Assembly: GCF_900199185.1 (NCBI RefSeq) | Contig: NZ_OBMI01000003.1 | Location: 434,001 to 498,000 of the forward strand | Source of the DNA: Sphingomonas guangdongensis | GTDB lineage: Bacteria; Pseudomonadota; Alphaproteobacteria; Sphingomonadales; Sphingomonadaceae | Direction of reading: 5' to 3' | Length of the DNA stretch: 64,000 nt | In this document: positions 8,294 through 16,783 of the stretch, piece after piece | How the letters are laid out: every line of letters starts with the position of its first letter | Position numbering within the stretch: position 1 is the stretch's first letter | Program-made: the position numbers and the translations under genes | The notes under the pieces: model-generated | Told to the model about the DNA's origin: nothing | The model's database searches: none | Seen by the model: the letters and a program-made list of their open reading frames with translations, nothing else

Positions 8294-9652
8294 TCACGCG
8301 GGCGTGCCGCGCGGCAGCAGCATGACCGCGGCAAGCCCGCCGCCCTCCCGATTGGCGAGGGTCAGCGTTCCGCCGGCTTCCTCGACGATCGCGCGCGCGA
8401 GCGCCAGACCGAGCCCGATGCCACCCGTTCCGCGATTGCGGGAAGTCTCGACGCGGATAAAGGCGTCGAAGACCGTGTCGAGCCGGTCGGCCGGGATCCC
8501 GGGCCCGCGATCGAGCACGGCCACGCGGGCGCCACCGTTCGCAGCTCCGCTCACGCTCACCTCGGCGGCACCGGCGTACTTGACCGCATTCTCGATGAGG
8601 TTGCGGACCGCGCGACGCATCAGCAGCGGCCGCAAGCGAACCGGCAGCCGTGCGACGTCGTCCAGCGTCACGTCCGCGCCCAGGTCGCGGAAGTCGTCCA
8701 CCACCGCATCGACCAGCGCCGCCAGGTCGACCTCGACCGGCGGCTCGCTCGATCGTCCGAGCCGAGCGAGCGACAGTATGTCCTCCAGCGTCCGCGCAAT
8801 CTCGTCGATGATGTCGGCCATGCGGGCGCGGTCGCCCTCGTCCTCGACCGATTCGATCCGCACCCTGAGCGCGGCGAGCGGCGTGCGAAGATCGTGCCCG
8901 ATCGCGCCCAGCATCCGGTCCTTCTCGTCCAGCATCGCGGTCACCCGGGTGCCGAGCGCATTGTAGGCGGCGATCACCGACCGGACGTCCTCCGGTCCTT
9001 CCTCCCTGACCGGCGCTGCATCGCTGCCGGGTCGGAAGCCGCGCGCCGCGGCGGCCAGCGAGCGGAGCGGGCGGGCAATGCGGTGGCCGATCCAGAAGAC
9101 GGCGAGCAGGACGATGCCGTACAAGATCAGCGTCTGGGCGATAAGCTGCGCCACTACGCCGCGATCGGCCCGCACCCAGGGCACGCTGAGCGTCAGCCAG
9201 CCGCGCCCGGGCTGCTCGACCGCCACGAGCAGTTCCTGCATGCCTTCACGCCGGCGAACCCCGCGAGCGACCATCGAACGGCGCCGTGCCGTATCGCGCG
9301 ACATCGGCTGCAACGCCGTTTCGACTCGTGAAAAGCGTAGTCCGGCGTCGCTCAGCCCGCTGCGGATCGCCTCCTCCGCCTGGCGCACCTCTGGCCGCCC
9401 GGCCGGGATCGGCGAAGTCCGGCTCAACCGGACGCGGTTGCGCGGGCGATCCGCGGGAAGGTTTCGTCCGGCGTCGAGCCGCTCGCTCGCGTCGATCAGC
9501 CGGACGATCGCGGGGTTGGTGGCGCTCGCCAGGCGCAGCTGACGCCGCTCACGCAGCAGCAGGGCGAAGTTGATTGCCTGCGCGACGAACAGCGCGATCG
9601 CGACCAGCAGGGCGATCTGGCCCGGCAGGCTGGTCGGCCAGCGCCGCCGCAT
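8294..9652 (-). CDS. two-component sensor histidine kinase
   Basis: The 452-residue inner-membrane kinase has TM1 at about residues 11-33, a periplasmic domain of roughly 135 residues with no recognisable ligand fold, TM2 at about 169-189, a HAMP-like region, and the kinase core. H253 in GHDLRTPLAA is the phosphoacceptor; N box RNLIENAVKY, G1 DRGPGIP and G2 GTGGIGLGLALA are intact. The ATG shares one base with the stop of the response regulator gene (TGATG), so the pair is coupled. The periplasmic part is Arg-rich (SRDTARRRSMVARGVRRREG), odd for a sensor. Partner and signal are inferred only from the adjacent regulator and the EF-hand gene. Confidence 0.92.
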   Translation of the reverse strand: MRRRWPTSLPGQIALLVAIALFVAQAINFALLLRERRQLRLASATNPAIVRLIDASERLDAGRNLPADRPRNRVRLSRTSPIPAGRPEVRQAEEAIRSGLSDAGLRFSRVETALQPMSRDTARRRSMVARGVRRREGMQELLVAVEQPGRGWLTLSVPWVRADRGVVAQLIAQTLILYGIVLLAVFWIGHRIARPLRSLAAAARGFRPGSDAAPVREEGPEDVRSVIAAYNALGTRVTAMLDEKDRMLGAIGHDLRTPLAALRVRIESVEDEGDRARMADIIDEIARTLEDILSLARLGRSSEPPVEVDLAALVDAVVDDFRDLGADVTLDDVARLPVRLRPLLMRRAVRNLIENAVKYAGAAEVSVSGAANGGARVAVLDRGPGIPADRLDTVFDAFIRVETSRNRGTGGIGLGLALARAIVEEAGGTLTLANREGGGLAAVMLLPRGTPA

Positions 9653-10380
9653 CAGAGCCGGGTTACCTCGGCCGCCAGCGTGTAGCCGCCGCCCCATACG
9701 GTCTTGATCAGCGTCGGGTTGCGGACGTCCGCCTCCACCTTCTTGCGCAGGCGGCTGACCTGATTGTCGATTGCGCGGTCGAACGCCGCTGCCTCACGCC
9801 CCTGGGTGAGATCGAGCAGCTGGTCGCGGGTCAGCACCTGGCGCGGGCGAGTGACCAGCGCCAGCAGCAGGTTGTACTCGCCCGTGGAAAGCGGCACGGA
9901 CACGCCCTCCCGGTCGACCAGCGCGCGCTCGCCGGTCTTCAGCACCCACCCGGCGAACGCGAAGCTGCCGCTATCGGGAGCGTGCTGACGCGCGCCGCCC
10001 CCCGCCATGCGGCGCAGCACCACCTTGATCCGCGCCGCCAGCTCGCGGGGAGAGAAGGGCTTCACGACGTAATCGTCCGCGCCCATTTCCAGCCCGACGA
10101 TCCGGTCGGTCTCCTCCGTCTTGGCGGTGAGCAGGATGACCGGGGTCTCGCTGGTCGCACGGATGTGCCGGCACAGCGACAGGCCGTCCTCGCCCGGCAT
10201 CATCACGTCGAGGATGACGAGGTCGATCGCATAGGCGGTGAGGCGGGTGCGGGCGGCCTCCGCATCCCCGACCTGGGTAACGCGAAAGCCCTGCTTGGTG
10301 AGATACTGCGCGAGCGGCTCGCGGATCGAGCGCTCGTCGTCGACCAGCAGGAGGTGCGGTTGCTCGGCGGACATGTCCAT
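9652..10380 (-). CDS. OmpR/PhoB-family response regulator
   Basis: The 242-residue product has an N-terminal receiver domain with acidic pocket DDE (14-16), phosphoacceptor D58 in LVILDVMMPGEDG and the conserved lysine in DDYVVKPFSP. A C-terminal winged helix follows (AIDNQVSRLRKKVE, then TVWGGGYTLA). It is therefore a DNA-binding transcription regulator paired with the kinase whose start overlaps its stop. Either the ATG at 10380 or one two codons later (MSAEQP) could be used. It lies 67 bp downstream of the EF-hand gene on the same strand, with a strong hairpin between them. Confidence 0.94.
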   Translation of the reverse strand: MDMSAEQPHLLLVDDERSIREPLAQYLTKQGFRVTQVGDAEAARTRLTAYAIDLVILDVMMPGEDGLSLCRHIRATSETPVILLTAKTEETDRIVGLEMGADDYVVKPFSPRELAARIKVVLRRMAGGGARQHAPDSGSFAFAGWVLKTGERALVDREGVSVPLSTGEYNLLLALVTRPRQVLTRDQLLDLTQGREAAAFDRAIDNQVSRLRKKVEADVRNPTLIKTVWGGGYTLAAEVTRL

Positions 10381-10409
10381 CGCGGTACCCTCAATATCGT
10401 GGTAGAACC

Positions 10410-10441
10410 AGCGCCGGGACCGGAGAAACCGCCCCGGCGCT
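10410..10441 (-). terminator. GC-rich hairpin between EF-hand gene and response regulator
   Basis: A 9-bp perfect inverted repeat (AGCGCCGGG / CCCGGCGCT) with a 14-nt loop starts 7 nt after the EF-hand stop codon. There is no clear U-tract, so it may be a pausing or RNA-stabilising element rather than a strong intrinsic terminator. Confidence 0.5.
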
Positions 10442-10447
10442 CGGGCC

Positions 10448-10951
10448 TCAGCTGCCACTTGGCGCCGGTGTTGCCGCAGGTGCGTCACCGCGGTTGCGCA
10501 TCGCTGCCAGCTCCGCCCGCTCAAGGAAGCCGTCGTTGTTGCGATCGAGGCGCGAGAAGCGCGCGGCGGTACGCTGGTCAAAGGACGCGCGGTCGGGCGC
10601 GGCCGTGTCGGGCCTCGCGCCCATCCGTTGCCAGCGACGCTCGGCGCCGGTGGCGAACTCGGCCCGGCTCAGCTTGCCGTCGCCATCGGAGTCCAGTCGC
10701 TGGAGCGCGCCTGCCATGCGCCGGCCGCGATCCGGACGCCCGGCCCGCCGCTCGTCGCGGGACAGCGAGCCGTTCCGATCGGTGTCGATCCGCGCAAACC
10801 GAGCTTCGGCGCGCGCCACGAACTCGGCACGGCTGACGGCTCCGTCGCCGTTGGCATCGGCTCGTACCCGGGGGGAGGTTTGCTGTGCCGTGGCGGCAAC
10901 GCCGCCAACAATGGTGCCGATCGCAACTGCGGCTGCCAAGAGGTACTTCAT
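10448..10951 (-). CDS. secreted EF-hand calcium-binding protein
   Basis: The 167-residue product starts with a signal peptide (MKYLLAAAVAIGTIVGGVAATAQQ). Four EF-hand loops follow: DANGDGAVSRAEF, DTDRNGSLSRDE, DSDGDGKLSRAEF and DRNNDGFLERAEL, each with acidic ligands at positions 1, 3, 5 and 12. It is therefore likely a periplasmic or exported Ca2+ binder. The chosen ATG has GGAG 9 nt upstream; an ATG three codons earlier sits directly on that GGAG. The gene lies immediately upstream of the two-component system, which suggests, without proving, a link to calcium or envelope sensing. Confidence 0.9.
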   Translation of the reverse strand: MKYLLAAAVAIGTIVGGVAATAQQTSPRVRADANGDGAVSRAEFVARAEARFARIDTDRNGSLSRDERRAGRPDRGRRMAGALQRLDSDGDGKLSRAEFATGAERRWQRMGARPDTAAPDRASFDQRTAARFSRLDRNNDGFLERAELAAMRNRGDAPAATPAPSGS

Positions 10952-11070
10952 GGTCGTCATCTCCGTCGATACGGCGGGCAATGCGCCCACCCCGACGACC
11001 TGTGTCGCCGCGGACGGTCGCGACGCTATGTCGCGGGAGCCTTTACTTTGTCGCGAAGTGTCGCAGCGCT

Positions 11071-11826
11071 TCAACCAAAGATCGCGACCGCCTGCATGGC
11101 GTGGACGACGGGGACGCCGCCGGCGTTCCACAGCGTCATGTGCTGGCTGCTGTGCCCGGCGACCGCCCGCTCGGTTCGCGTCTCCATCAGCCACCAACCG
11201 TCGTGCGTCGTCGGAGCGGGGTGGAGCAGATTGACCATCCAGGTCAGCGACGACATCGCGCTGGCACCGCGATTGAGCCGGAAGGCGGCGGGCGGCAGCG
11301 CGTCGGCGATCGTCATCACCGCGACCTCGGCGTCGAGTCCCCGCCACTCGTTCAGCCGCACCCAGCGGCGCCAACCTGCCGCCATCGGCGCCGACGGTCC
11401 GAACTCCAGGTTGCGGGTGAAGTGCCCGTCAGGACCGTGGCCGGTCTCGATCGGCAGCGGGTCGGTTGCCGGAGGGAGTGTGTCGTGGGCGAGGTTGCCG
11501 CCGAGATCGGCCATGAAGACGAAGGTCGCGCGATAGCCGAGCCCCGCCTCGCTGCTGATCTCCACTTCCACGAAGGCGGCATTGCGCCCCCGCCGCAGCC
11601 GCCGCGCGCGCGCCTTGACCACGCCCGCGAGCGGCCCGACGAAGGCGACCAGCGCGGATCGGAGCGGCGGCAGATCGGCCTCCGACGCCTTGGCGACCTG
11701 AAGTGCCAGCGCCGTGGAGAGCCCACCGAAGGCGGTGCGGCCCTGCAGCCAGTCGGCGGGGATCGTCGCCGACCAGCCGTGATCGTCCTGAACGGCTGCG
11801 GCAAGGAATCCGGCAACCGACGTCAC
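11071..11826 (-). CDS. TesB-like/thioesterase-superfamily acyl-CoA thioesterase
   Basis: The 251-residue product resembles the thioesterase-like superfamily with a double hotdog fold. Features are an N-terminal WLQGRTAFGGLSTALALQVA segment matching the hotdog helix region, and a C-terminal SSQHMTLWNAGGVPVVHAMQ strand set as in TesB proteins. It probably hydrolyses an acyl-CoA. The GTG start overlaps the stop of the double-TetR gene in a GTGA, so regulator and thioesterase are cotranslated. This makes it a likely member of the acyl-CoA catabolism region that begins on the other side of the regulator. Confidence 0.8.
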   Translation of the reverse strand: MTSVAGFLAAAVQDDHGWSATIPADWLQGRTAFGGLSTALALQVAKASEADLPPLRSALVAFVGPLAGVVKARARRLRRGRNAAFVEVEISSEAGLGYRATFVFMADLGGNLAHDTLPPATDPLPIETGHGPDGHFTRNLEFGPSAPMAAGWRRWVRLNEWRGLDAEVAVMTIADALPPAAFRLNRGASAMSSLTWMVNLLHPAPTTHDGWWLMETRTERAVAGHSSQHMTLWNAGGVPVVHAMQAVAIFG

Positions 11827-13064
11827 GCGAGCACGCGCGCGTCGAACAGCCCGAACATCACGGTCGAGGCGTAGAAGGCGACCGCGCGCTCGCGCGGCAT
11901 GGTGCCGGCCCATTTTCGCATGTCGAATGCCGCGTTCTGGAGCGCCATCAGCGCCTGGCTGGCGACCAGCGGGTCGACCGCGTGCACCGATCCTTCCGCG
12001 ATGCCGTCGGCGATCATCCCGGCGAAGCGCCGCGCGATCCGGTTTGAGCGGTCGATCATCACTTCCCGCTCGCCCGCCGGGAGGCCGGAGAGCGCCGTCG
12101 TCCGCAGCAGCGGCCCGCGTTCGGAGAACTGGACGTCGAGCAGGGTCGCGACAACGTCCGACAGCATCTGCCACACGCTGCCCGAGCCGTCGTGCGCGCG
12201 CGCCTGGGCATCGGCGATGATGTCGAAGCTCCGGCGGTAGCATTCGGCGACCAGCTCGTCCTTGGCGTCGAGATGGTGGTAGAAGCTGCCCTTGGTAACG
12301 TTCAGCTCACGCGCGATCTTCTGGACGGAGGCGCCGCGGTAACCGAGCTGGTTGATCAGGGTGGTCGCCGCACGCAGGAAGGCGGCGCGGCCGGGTTCGC
12401 GCTCATCATCGTCGAGCGTCAGCAGGTGCGGCGCCCAGCGCGCGCCGGGCGCCGCCAGGCCGCCGCGGAACACGTCCATCAGCCGCGCCTCGACGCGCGG
12501 GTACTCGTCGAGCTCGTAGCGGGTCAGCCAGGCGGAGAGCCAGAAGGTGTTCTCCAGAAGCACATGGGCGCGGGCACCGTTCAGGTCCTTGGCCGCACGC
12601 TCGGCCGGGTCGCCCCATAACAGGCGCGTATTGCGGAACACGCGCTGCCACCCGGCCATCAGCTTGCCGCGGAACGGCTCCTCCATCGCGCGCAGGTCGG
12701 ACAGAACGGCAAAGGCGGTCTCCTCGCCGCGCTGAATGCGCGCCAGCCGGTCGAAGTTGATCCGGAGGTAGCGGGCGACGCGCGCTTCCGGCGTCGGCTC
12801 GATCATGGCCTCGTCGAGCATCGCCTGAAGGCTGGCGAGCGTATGCTCGAAGCAGGCGGAGGCGAGATCCTCCTTGCGCCGAAAGTAATAGGTGACGCTG
12901 GTGGTGTTGAGCCCGACCCGGCTCGCCACGTCGGCAAAGGTCATGCCCTTCGCGCTCTGGTCGTTGATCGCCTCCGCCGCGGCCGCCAGGATCGCGTCAC
13001 GCTTGGCCGCGAACCGCTTGGTGGATCGGGAAGCGGGGTCGGTCGGGTCAGACGAGGCAGGCAT
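11823..13064 (-). CDS. double-TetR transcriptional regulator (two TetR domains in one chain)
   Basis: At 413 residues this is twice normal TetR size and contains two complete TetR N-terminal DNA-binding regions. The first lies at about residues 22-68 ([20 protein letters not shown]), the second at 228-271 ([20 protein letters not shown]). Each is followed by a helical ligand-type domain. The protein may therefore bind DNA as an intramolecular pseudodimer. The start MPASSDP was chosen because the upstream residues ([10 protein letters not shown]) look non-coding. It is divergent from the ACAD11-like gene; an inverted repeat in the 146-bp gap is a candidate operator. TetR proteins in such positions usually respond to acyl-CoAs. 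Confidence 0.9.
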   Translation of the reverse strand: MPASSDPTDPASRSTKRFAAKRDAILAAAAEAINDQSAKGMTFADVASRVGLNTTSVTYYFRRKEDLASACFEHTLASLQAMLDEAMIEPTPEARVARYLRINFDRLARIQRGEETAFAVLSDLRAMEEPFRGKLMAGWQRVFRNTRLLWGDPAERAAKDLNGARAHVLLENTFWLSAWLTRYELDEYPRVEARLMDVFRGGLAAPGARWAPHLLTLDDDEREPGRAAFLRAATTLINQLGYRGASVQKIARELNVTKGSFYHHLDAKDELVAECYRRSFDIIADAQARAHDGSGSVWQMLSDVVATLLDVQFSERGPLLRTTALSGLPAGEREVMIDRSNRIARRFAGMIADGIAEGSVHAVDPLVASQALMALQNAAFDMRKWAGTMPRERAVAFYASTVMFGLFDARVLA

Positions 13065-13154
13065 CGCCCGCGATCGTAGCGGCAGGCGTTTCGAAGGCAA
13101 AGTGGGTTTCGCCGGCTCAGCCTCAACAAGGACAAAGGCGCGAACTCACCGCTT

Positions 13155-13170
13155 TACCGAAAAACCGGTA
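13155..13170. promoter_or_regulatory. candidate TetR operator in divergent gap
   Basis: The 16-nt inverted repeat TACCG-AAAAAC-CGGTA lies in the gap between the double-TetR gene and the acyl-CoA dehydrogenase gene, about 40 bp before the latter's start. Position and symmetry fit an operator for the divergent regulator; no binding data are available from sequence alone. Confidence 0.5.
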
Positions 13171-13210
13171 TGCCCTAACCAGCGCGGAGGAGAGTTGGAG
13201 AGGTGCCTCA

Positions 13211-14464
13211 GTGGACTTCACGCTGAACGAGCGCGAGACCTATTTCCGCGACCGGGTGCGCGCCTTCATCGCCGCCGAGATCGCCCCGCGCAACCACGAG
13301 TATCACCAGCAGCAGCGGGTGGGAGAGCGCTGGAAGGTGCTCCCGGTGATTGAGGATGTTAAGGAGCGCGCCCGCGCCGCCGGCCTGTGGAACTTCTTCA
13401 TGCCGCCTCACTCGGGCCAGACCCCTGTCGACGACAGCTTCGCGTTCGAGGGTACGCAGCTCAGCAACCTCGAATATGCGCTCTGCGCGGAGGAGATGGG
13501 GCGGATCGGCTGGGCGAGCGAGTGCTTCAACTGCTCCGCCCCTGACACCGGCAACATGGAGGTGCTCCACCGCTACGGCACGCGCGAGCAGAAGGAACGC
13601 TGGCTGCGCCCGCTGATGGACGGGGCGATCCGCTCCGCCTTCCTGATGACCGAGCCGGCCGTTGCCTCGTCCGACGCGACGAACATCGAGACCAGCATCG
13701 TCCGCGACGGCGACGACTACCTTATCAATGGGCGCAAATGGTGGTCGTCGGGGGTGGGCGATCCGCGCTGTGCGGTCGCGATCGTGATGGGGAAGACCGA
13801 TCCGGACGCCCGCAAGCACGCACAACAGAGTATGATCCTGGTGCCACTCGACACACCTGGTGTGCGGATCGAGCGGATGCTGTCGGTCTACGGCTATGAC
13901 CACGCGCCGCACGGCCATGGCGAGGTGGTGCTGGCGGACGTGCGGGTCCCTGCCGCGAACCTGCTGCTGGGCGAAGGCCGCGGGTTTGAGATCGCACAGG
14001 GACGGTTGGGCCCCGGGCGCATCCATCATTGCATGCGCACGATCGGGGTCGCGGAGTCCGCGATCGAGGCAATGGCGAAGCGGCTGCTCTCACGCGTCGC
14101 GTTCGGCAAACGGATCGCCGACCATTCGATCTGGGAACAGCGGATCGCCCGCGCGCGGATCGACATCGAAATGACGCGCCTGCTCTGCCTCAAAGCCGCC
14201 GACATGATGGACAAGGCGGGGAACAAGTCGGCGCAGCTGGAGATCGCCATGATCAAGGTCGCAGCGCCGACGATGGCGCTGCAGATCCTGGACGATGCGG
14301 TACAGGCGCACGGCGGTGGCGGTGTGTCCGACGACTTTCACCTGGCGCACGACTGGGCCGCGATACGCACGCTGCGCTTCGCCGACGGCCCCGACGAGGT
14401 CCATAACCGTGCGATCGCTCGGGCGGAGTTCGGGAAACATGCCGATCCCCAACTGACGCGGTAG
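13211..14464 (+). CDS. ACAD11-like acyl-CoA dehydrogenase
   Basis: The 417-residue FAD-dependent protein closely follows the dehydrogenase half of eukaryotic ACAD11 as I remember it: [63 protein letters not shown] and [15 protein letters not shown] are near-diagnostic stretches. ACAD10/11 and Pseudomonas LvaC act on phosphorylated 4-hydroxyacyl-CoAs, eliminating phosphate to give an enoyl-CoA. The matching kinase is encoded at 15731. The GTG start has a GGAGAGG site about 8 nt upstream. It opens a plus-strand run divergent from the double-TetR gene. Confidence 0.93.
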   Translation: MDFTLNERETYFRDRVRAFIAAEIAPRNHEYHQQQRVGERWKVLPVIEDVKERARAAGLWNFFMPPHSGQTPVDDSFAFEGTQLSNLEYALCAEEMGRIGWASECFNCSAPDTGNMEVLHRYGTREQKERWLRPLMDGAIRSAFLMTEPAVASSDATNIETSIVRDGDDYLINGRKWWSSGVGDPRCAVAIVMGKTDPDARKHAQQSMILVPLDTPGVRIERMLSVYGYDHAPHGHGEVVLADVRVPAANLLLGEGRGFEIAQGRLGPGRIHHCMRTIGVAESAIEAMAKRLLSRVAFGKRIADHSIWEQRIARARIDIEMTRLLCLKAADMMDKAGNKSAQLEIAMIKVAAPTMALQILDDAVQAHGGGGVSDDFHLAHDWAAIRTLRFADGPDEVHNRAIARAEFGKHADPQLTR

Positions 14465-14472
14465 GCGAACGG

Positions 14473-14643
14473 ATGGGACCCATCTTCAATCCTGTCCTCG
14501 TGCTTGCGGGCTTGTTCTGCTGGTGCGCAGCGCTGTTCTTCGGGCGAACAAAGCGGACCCGGGAACGGCTTGCATTAGGGGGACTGCTCGCGTTCGCGCT
14601 GTTCGCTGCAAGCAGCATCACTGACGGCGGCTTTGATCTGTAG
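14473..14643 (+). CDS. 56-residue two-pass membrane protein
   Basis: This small gene starts with ATG 8 bp after the acyl-CoA dehydrogenase stop and ends with TAG. The product has two hydrophobic segments (about residues 5-23, NPVLVLAGLFCWCAALFF, and 34-46, LALGGLLAFALFA) around a basic loop (GRTKRTRER), consistent with an inner-membrane hairpin. No family is recognised. The next gene starts 8 bp downstream, and its AGGAGG ribosome site overlaps this gene's stop. Fit within the gap and the hydrophobic pattern support coding; no strong ribosome site is seen for it. Confidence 0.5.
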   Translation: MGPIFNPVLVLAGLFCWCAALFFGRTKRTRERLALGGLLAFALFAASSITDGGFDL

Positions 14644-14651
14644 GAGGTACG

Positions 14652-15734
14652 GTGAGGGCAGCTGTCCTGTTCGAAGCCAAGACGCCGCTCCAGATCGAGG
14701 AGGTGAGCGTCGCAACGCCGCGCGCGCACGAGGTGCTGATCCGCACCGCCGCGGTCGGGGTCTGCCGATCGGACCTTCACTTCGTCGACGGCGCCTATCC
14801 GCATCCCGTGCCGACCATTCCGGGCCACGAGGCGGCGGGGGTTGTCGAGGCGGTCGGCAGTGAGGTCACGACGCTCCGCGCCGGCGACCACGTCGTCACC
14901 TGCCTCAGCGTCTATTGCGGCAGCTGCGAGTTCTGTGTCACCGGCCGGCTCTACCTGTGCCTCGGCGCGGGCACCCGTCGCGGCAAGGCGGTGGCGCCGC
15001 GCCTCATGCTCGGCGACAAGCCCGTCGCGCAGATGCTCAACCTGTCCGCCTTCGCCGAGCAGATGCTGGTGCACGAGCATGCCTGCGTGGCAATCGACCG
15101 CGACATGCCGCTCGATCGCGCGGCGCTGATCGGGTGCGCGGTGACGACGGGGGCTGGAGCGGTGTTCCACTGCTGCGACCTGTCACCCGGCGAGACGGTG
15201 GCGGTGGTCGGCTGCGGCGGGATCGGCCTCGCTGCCGTGAACGCTGCCCGGATCGCTGGCGCCAGCAGGATCATCGCGATCGATCCGGTGCCAGAAAAGC
15301 GCATCCTGGCTGAGCACTTGGGCGCAACCCACAGCGTTGACGCGCTAAGCGACACCGCCGCCGACGAGGTGGTGGAGCTCACCCGCGGCGGCGTCCACCA
15401 CGCCATCGAGGCGGTTGGCCGCCCGCAGTCCGCCGCCACCGCGGTCAAGGTGCTGCGCCGCGGCGGTACCGCGACGATCCTCGGCATGATGCCGCTGAAG
15501 GAGCAGGTCGGGCTGTCGGCGATGGACCTGCTCGCGGGCAAGAAGCTGCAGGGCGGCCTGATGGGCGGCAATCGATTCCCGGTCGATATTCCGCGGCTAG
15601 TCGACTTCTACCTGCGCGGGCTGCTCGACCTCGACAGCATCATCGGCGAACGGCTGCCGCTCGAGCGGATCAACCACGCCTTCGACGAGCTGCGCCGCGG
15701 CGACGCAACCCGCAGCGTGGTGGTGTTCGCGTGA
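14652..15734 (+). CDS. Zn-dependent alcohol dehydrogenase (MDR family)
   Basis: The 360-residue medium-chain dehydrogenase carries the catalytic zinc ligands C38 and H59-E60 and the structural zinc cluster C89, C92, C95 and C103 (CGSCEFC then LYLC). The NAD-binding loop is GCGGIGLAAV near residue 190. It resembles class III-like zinc alcohol dehydrogenases that oxidise primary or secondary alcohols to carbonyls. The GTG start follows an excellent AGGAGG at 14642-14648. Its stop overlaps the kinase GTG in a GTGA, which ties it to the ACAD11-like set; an oxidoreductive step on a hydroxy- or oxo-acid substrate is a reasonable inference. Confidence 0.9.
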   Translation: MRAAVLFEAKTPLQIEEVSVATPRAHEVLIRTAAVGVCRSDLHFVDGAYPHPVPTIPGHEAAGVVEAVGSEVTTLRAGDHVVTCLSVYCGSCEFCVTGRLYLCLGAGTRRGKAVAPRLMLGDKPVAQMLNLSAFAEQMLVHEHACVAIDRDMPLDRAALIGCAVTTGAGAVFHCCDLSPGETVAVVGCGGIGLAAVNAARIAGASRIIAIDPVPEKRILAEHLGATHSVDALSDTAADEVVELTRGGVHHAIEAVGRPQSAATAVKVLRRGGTATILGMMPLKEQVGLSAMDLLAGKKLQGGLMGGNRFPVDIPRLVDFYLRGLLDLDSIIGERLPLERINHAFDELRRGDATRSVVVFA

Positions 15735-16783
15735 GCGACGTGCCGCAAACGGTGGAGGTGGCCGACAAGGACCGGCTCGACATGGCGGCGCTGACTGCGT
15801 GGATGCACGCCAACGTGCCCGGCTTCACGGGGCCGCTCACCTACGCCAAGTTCGCGGGCGGGCAGTCGAACCCGACGTATCGCCTAGACAGCCCGTCAGG
15901 CGCCTATGTGCTGCGCCGAAAACCGTTCGGCGCGCTGCTGCCGTCCGCCCACGCGGTCGATCGCGAGTACCGGCTGCTCGTCGGACTTCACCCGACCGGC
16001 TTCCCGGTCGCGCGACCATTCGGCCTCTGCACCGACCCGGCTGTGATCGGGGCGATGTTCTACGTCATGGACTATGCCGGCGGGCGCAATCTGTGGAACG
16101 GCACGCTGCCGCAGCAGTCGCCGGCCGAGCGTACAGCGCTCTACAACGCGATGTGCGACACGCTCGCCGACCTGCATGCCGTTGATCCCGCCGCCGCGGG
16201 GCTCGGCGACTATGGCAAGCCCGGCAACTACTTCGAGCGGCAGGTCGCCCGCTGGACCAAGCAGTACCGGGCGTCGGAGACCGAGCATATGCCCGAGGTC
16301 GAGCGGCTGATCGCCTTCTTGCCCGCGACGTTGCCGCCGCAGGAGCGCACCAGCATCGTCCACGGCGACTACCGGATCGACAACCTGATCTTCGCGCCCG
16401 ACCGGCCGCAGGTCATCGCGGTGCTCGACTGGGAGCTCTCCACGCTCGGCGATCCGCTCGCCGACTTCAGCTACTTTCTTATGAACTGGGTGACGCCGCC
16501 GGAGGGTCGCGCGGGGATCGCTGGCTGCGACGGTGCGGACACCGGCATCCCGACGATGGCCGAGATGGTCGAGCGCTACTGCGGGCGCACCGGCCGCGCG
16601 GGCGTTCCCGACCTCGACTGGTACTTCGCCTACAACCTCTTTCGCCTGACCGGGATCGTTCAGGGTGTGAAGAAGCGGATCGTCGATGGCACGGCCTCCA
16701 GCGCGCAGGCGGCGGCGACCGCGGCGCGGGTCGGACCGCTCGCCGCCGCGGCGTGGTACTTCGCGGAGCGCGCCGGCGCATGA
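15731..16783 (+). CDS. ACAD11-like aminoglycoside-phosphotransferase-fold kinase (LvaA-like)
   Basis: The 350-residue APH/ChoK-fold kinase resembles the N-terminal half of ACAD10/11: GGQSNPTYRL and YVLRRKPFGALLPSAHAVDRE near the N-terminus, catalytic loop HGDYRIDN (D213, N218) and metal-binding VLDWELSTLGDPLADF (D233). Known relatives phosphorylate the 4-hydroxyl of 4-hydroxyacyl-CoA (LvaA in Pseudomonas levulinate catabolism, and ACAD10/11). The GTG start overlaps the alcohol dehydrogenase stop, and its own stop overlaps the SDR start. With the dehydrogenase at 13211 it makes a split ACAD11 system. An antibiotic-resistance role is unlikely. Confidence 0.92.
   Translation: MSDVPQTVEVADKDRLDMAALTAWMHANVPGFTGPLTYAKFAGGQSNPTYRLDSPSGAYVLRRKPFGALLPSAHAVDREYRLLVGLHPTGFPVARPFGLCTDPAVIGAMFYVMDYAGGRNLWNGTLPQQSPAERTALYNAMCDTLADLHAVDPAAAGLGDYGKPGNYFERQVARWTKQYRASETEHMPEVERLIAFLPATLPPQERTSIVHGDYRIDNLIFAPDRPQVIAVLDWELSTLGDPLADFSYFLMNWVTPPEGRAGIAGCDGADTGIPTMAEMVERYCGRTGRAGVPDLDWYFAYNLFRLTGIVQGVKKRIVDGTASSAQAAATAARVGPLAAAAWYFAERAGA

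Noticed and set aside
5613..8966. A 1117-codon open frame on the plus strand
   Set aside because: It runs antisense through the patatin-like and EEP genes and part of the kinase gene. The composition (Arg, Gly, Ala, His rich) and lack of motifs show it is a by-product of high GC content.
15731..16783. Aminoglycoside resistance gene
   Set aside because: The fold is shared, but the sequence follows the ACAD11/LvaA branch and the gene is coupled to catabolic genes.
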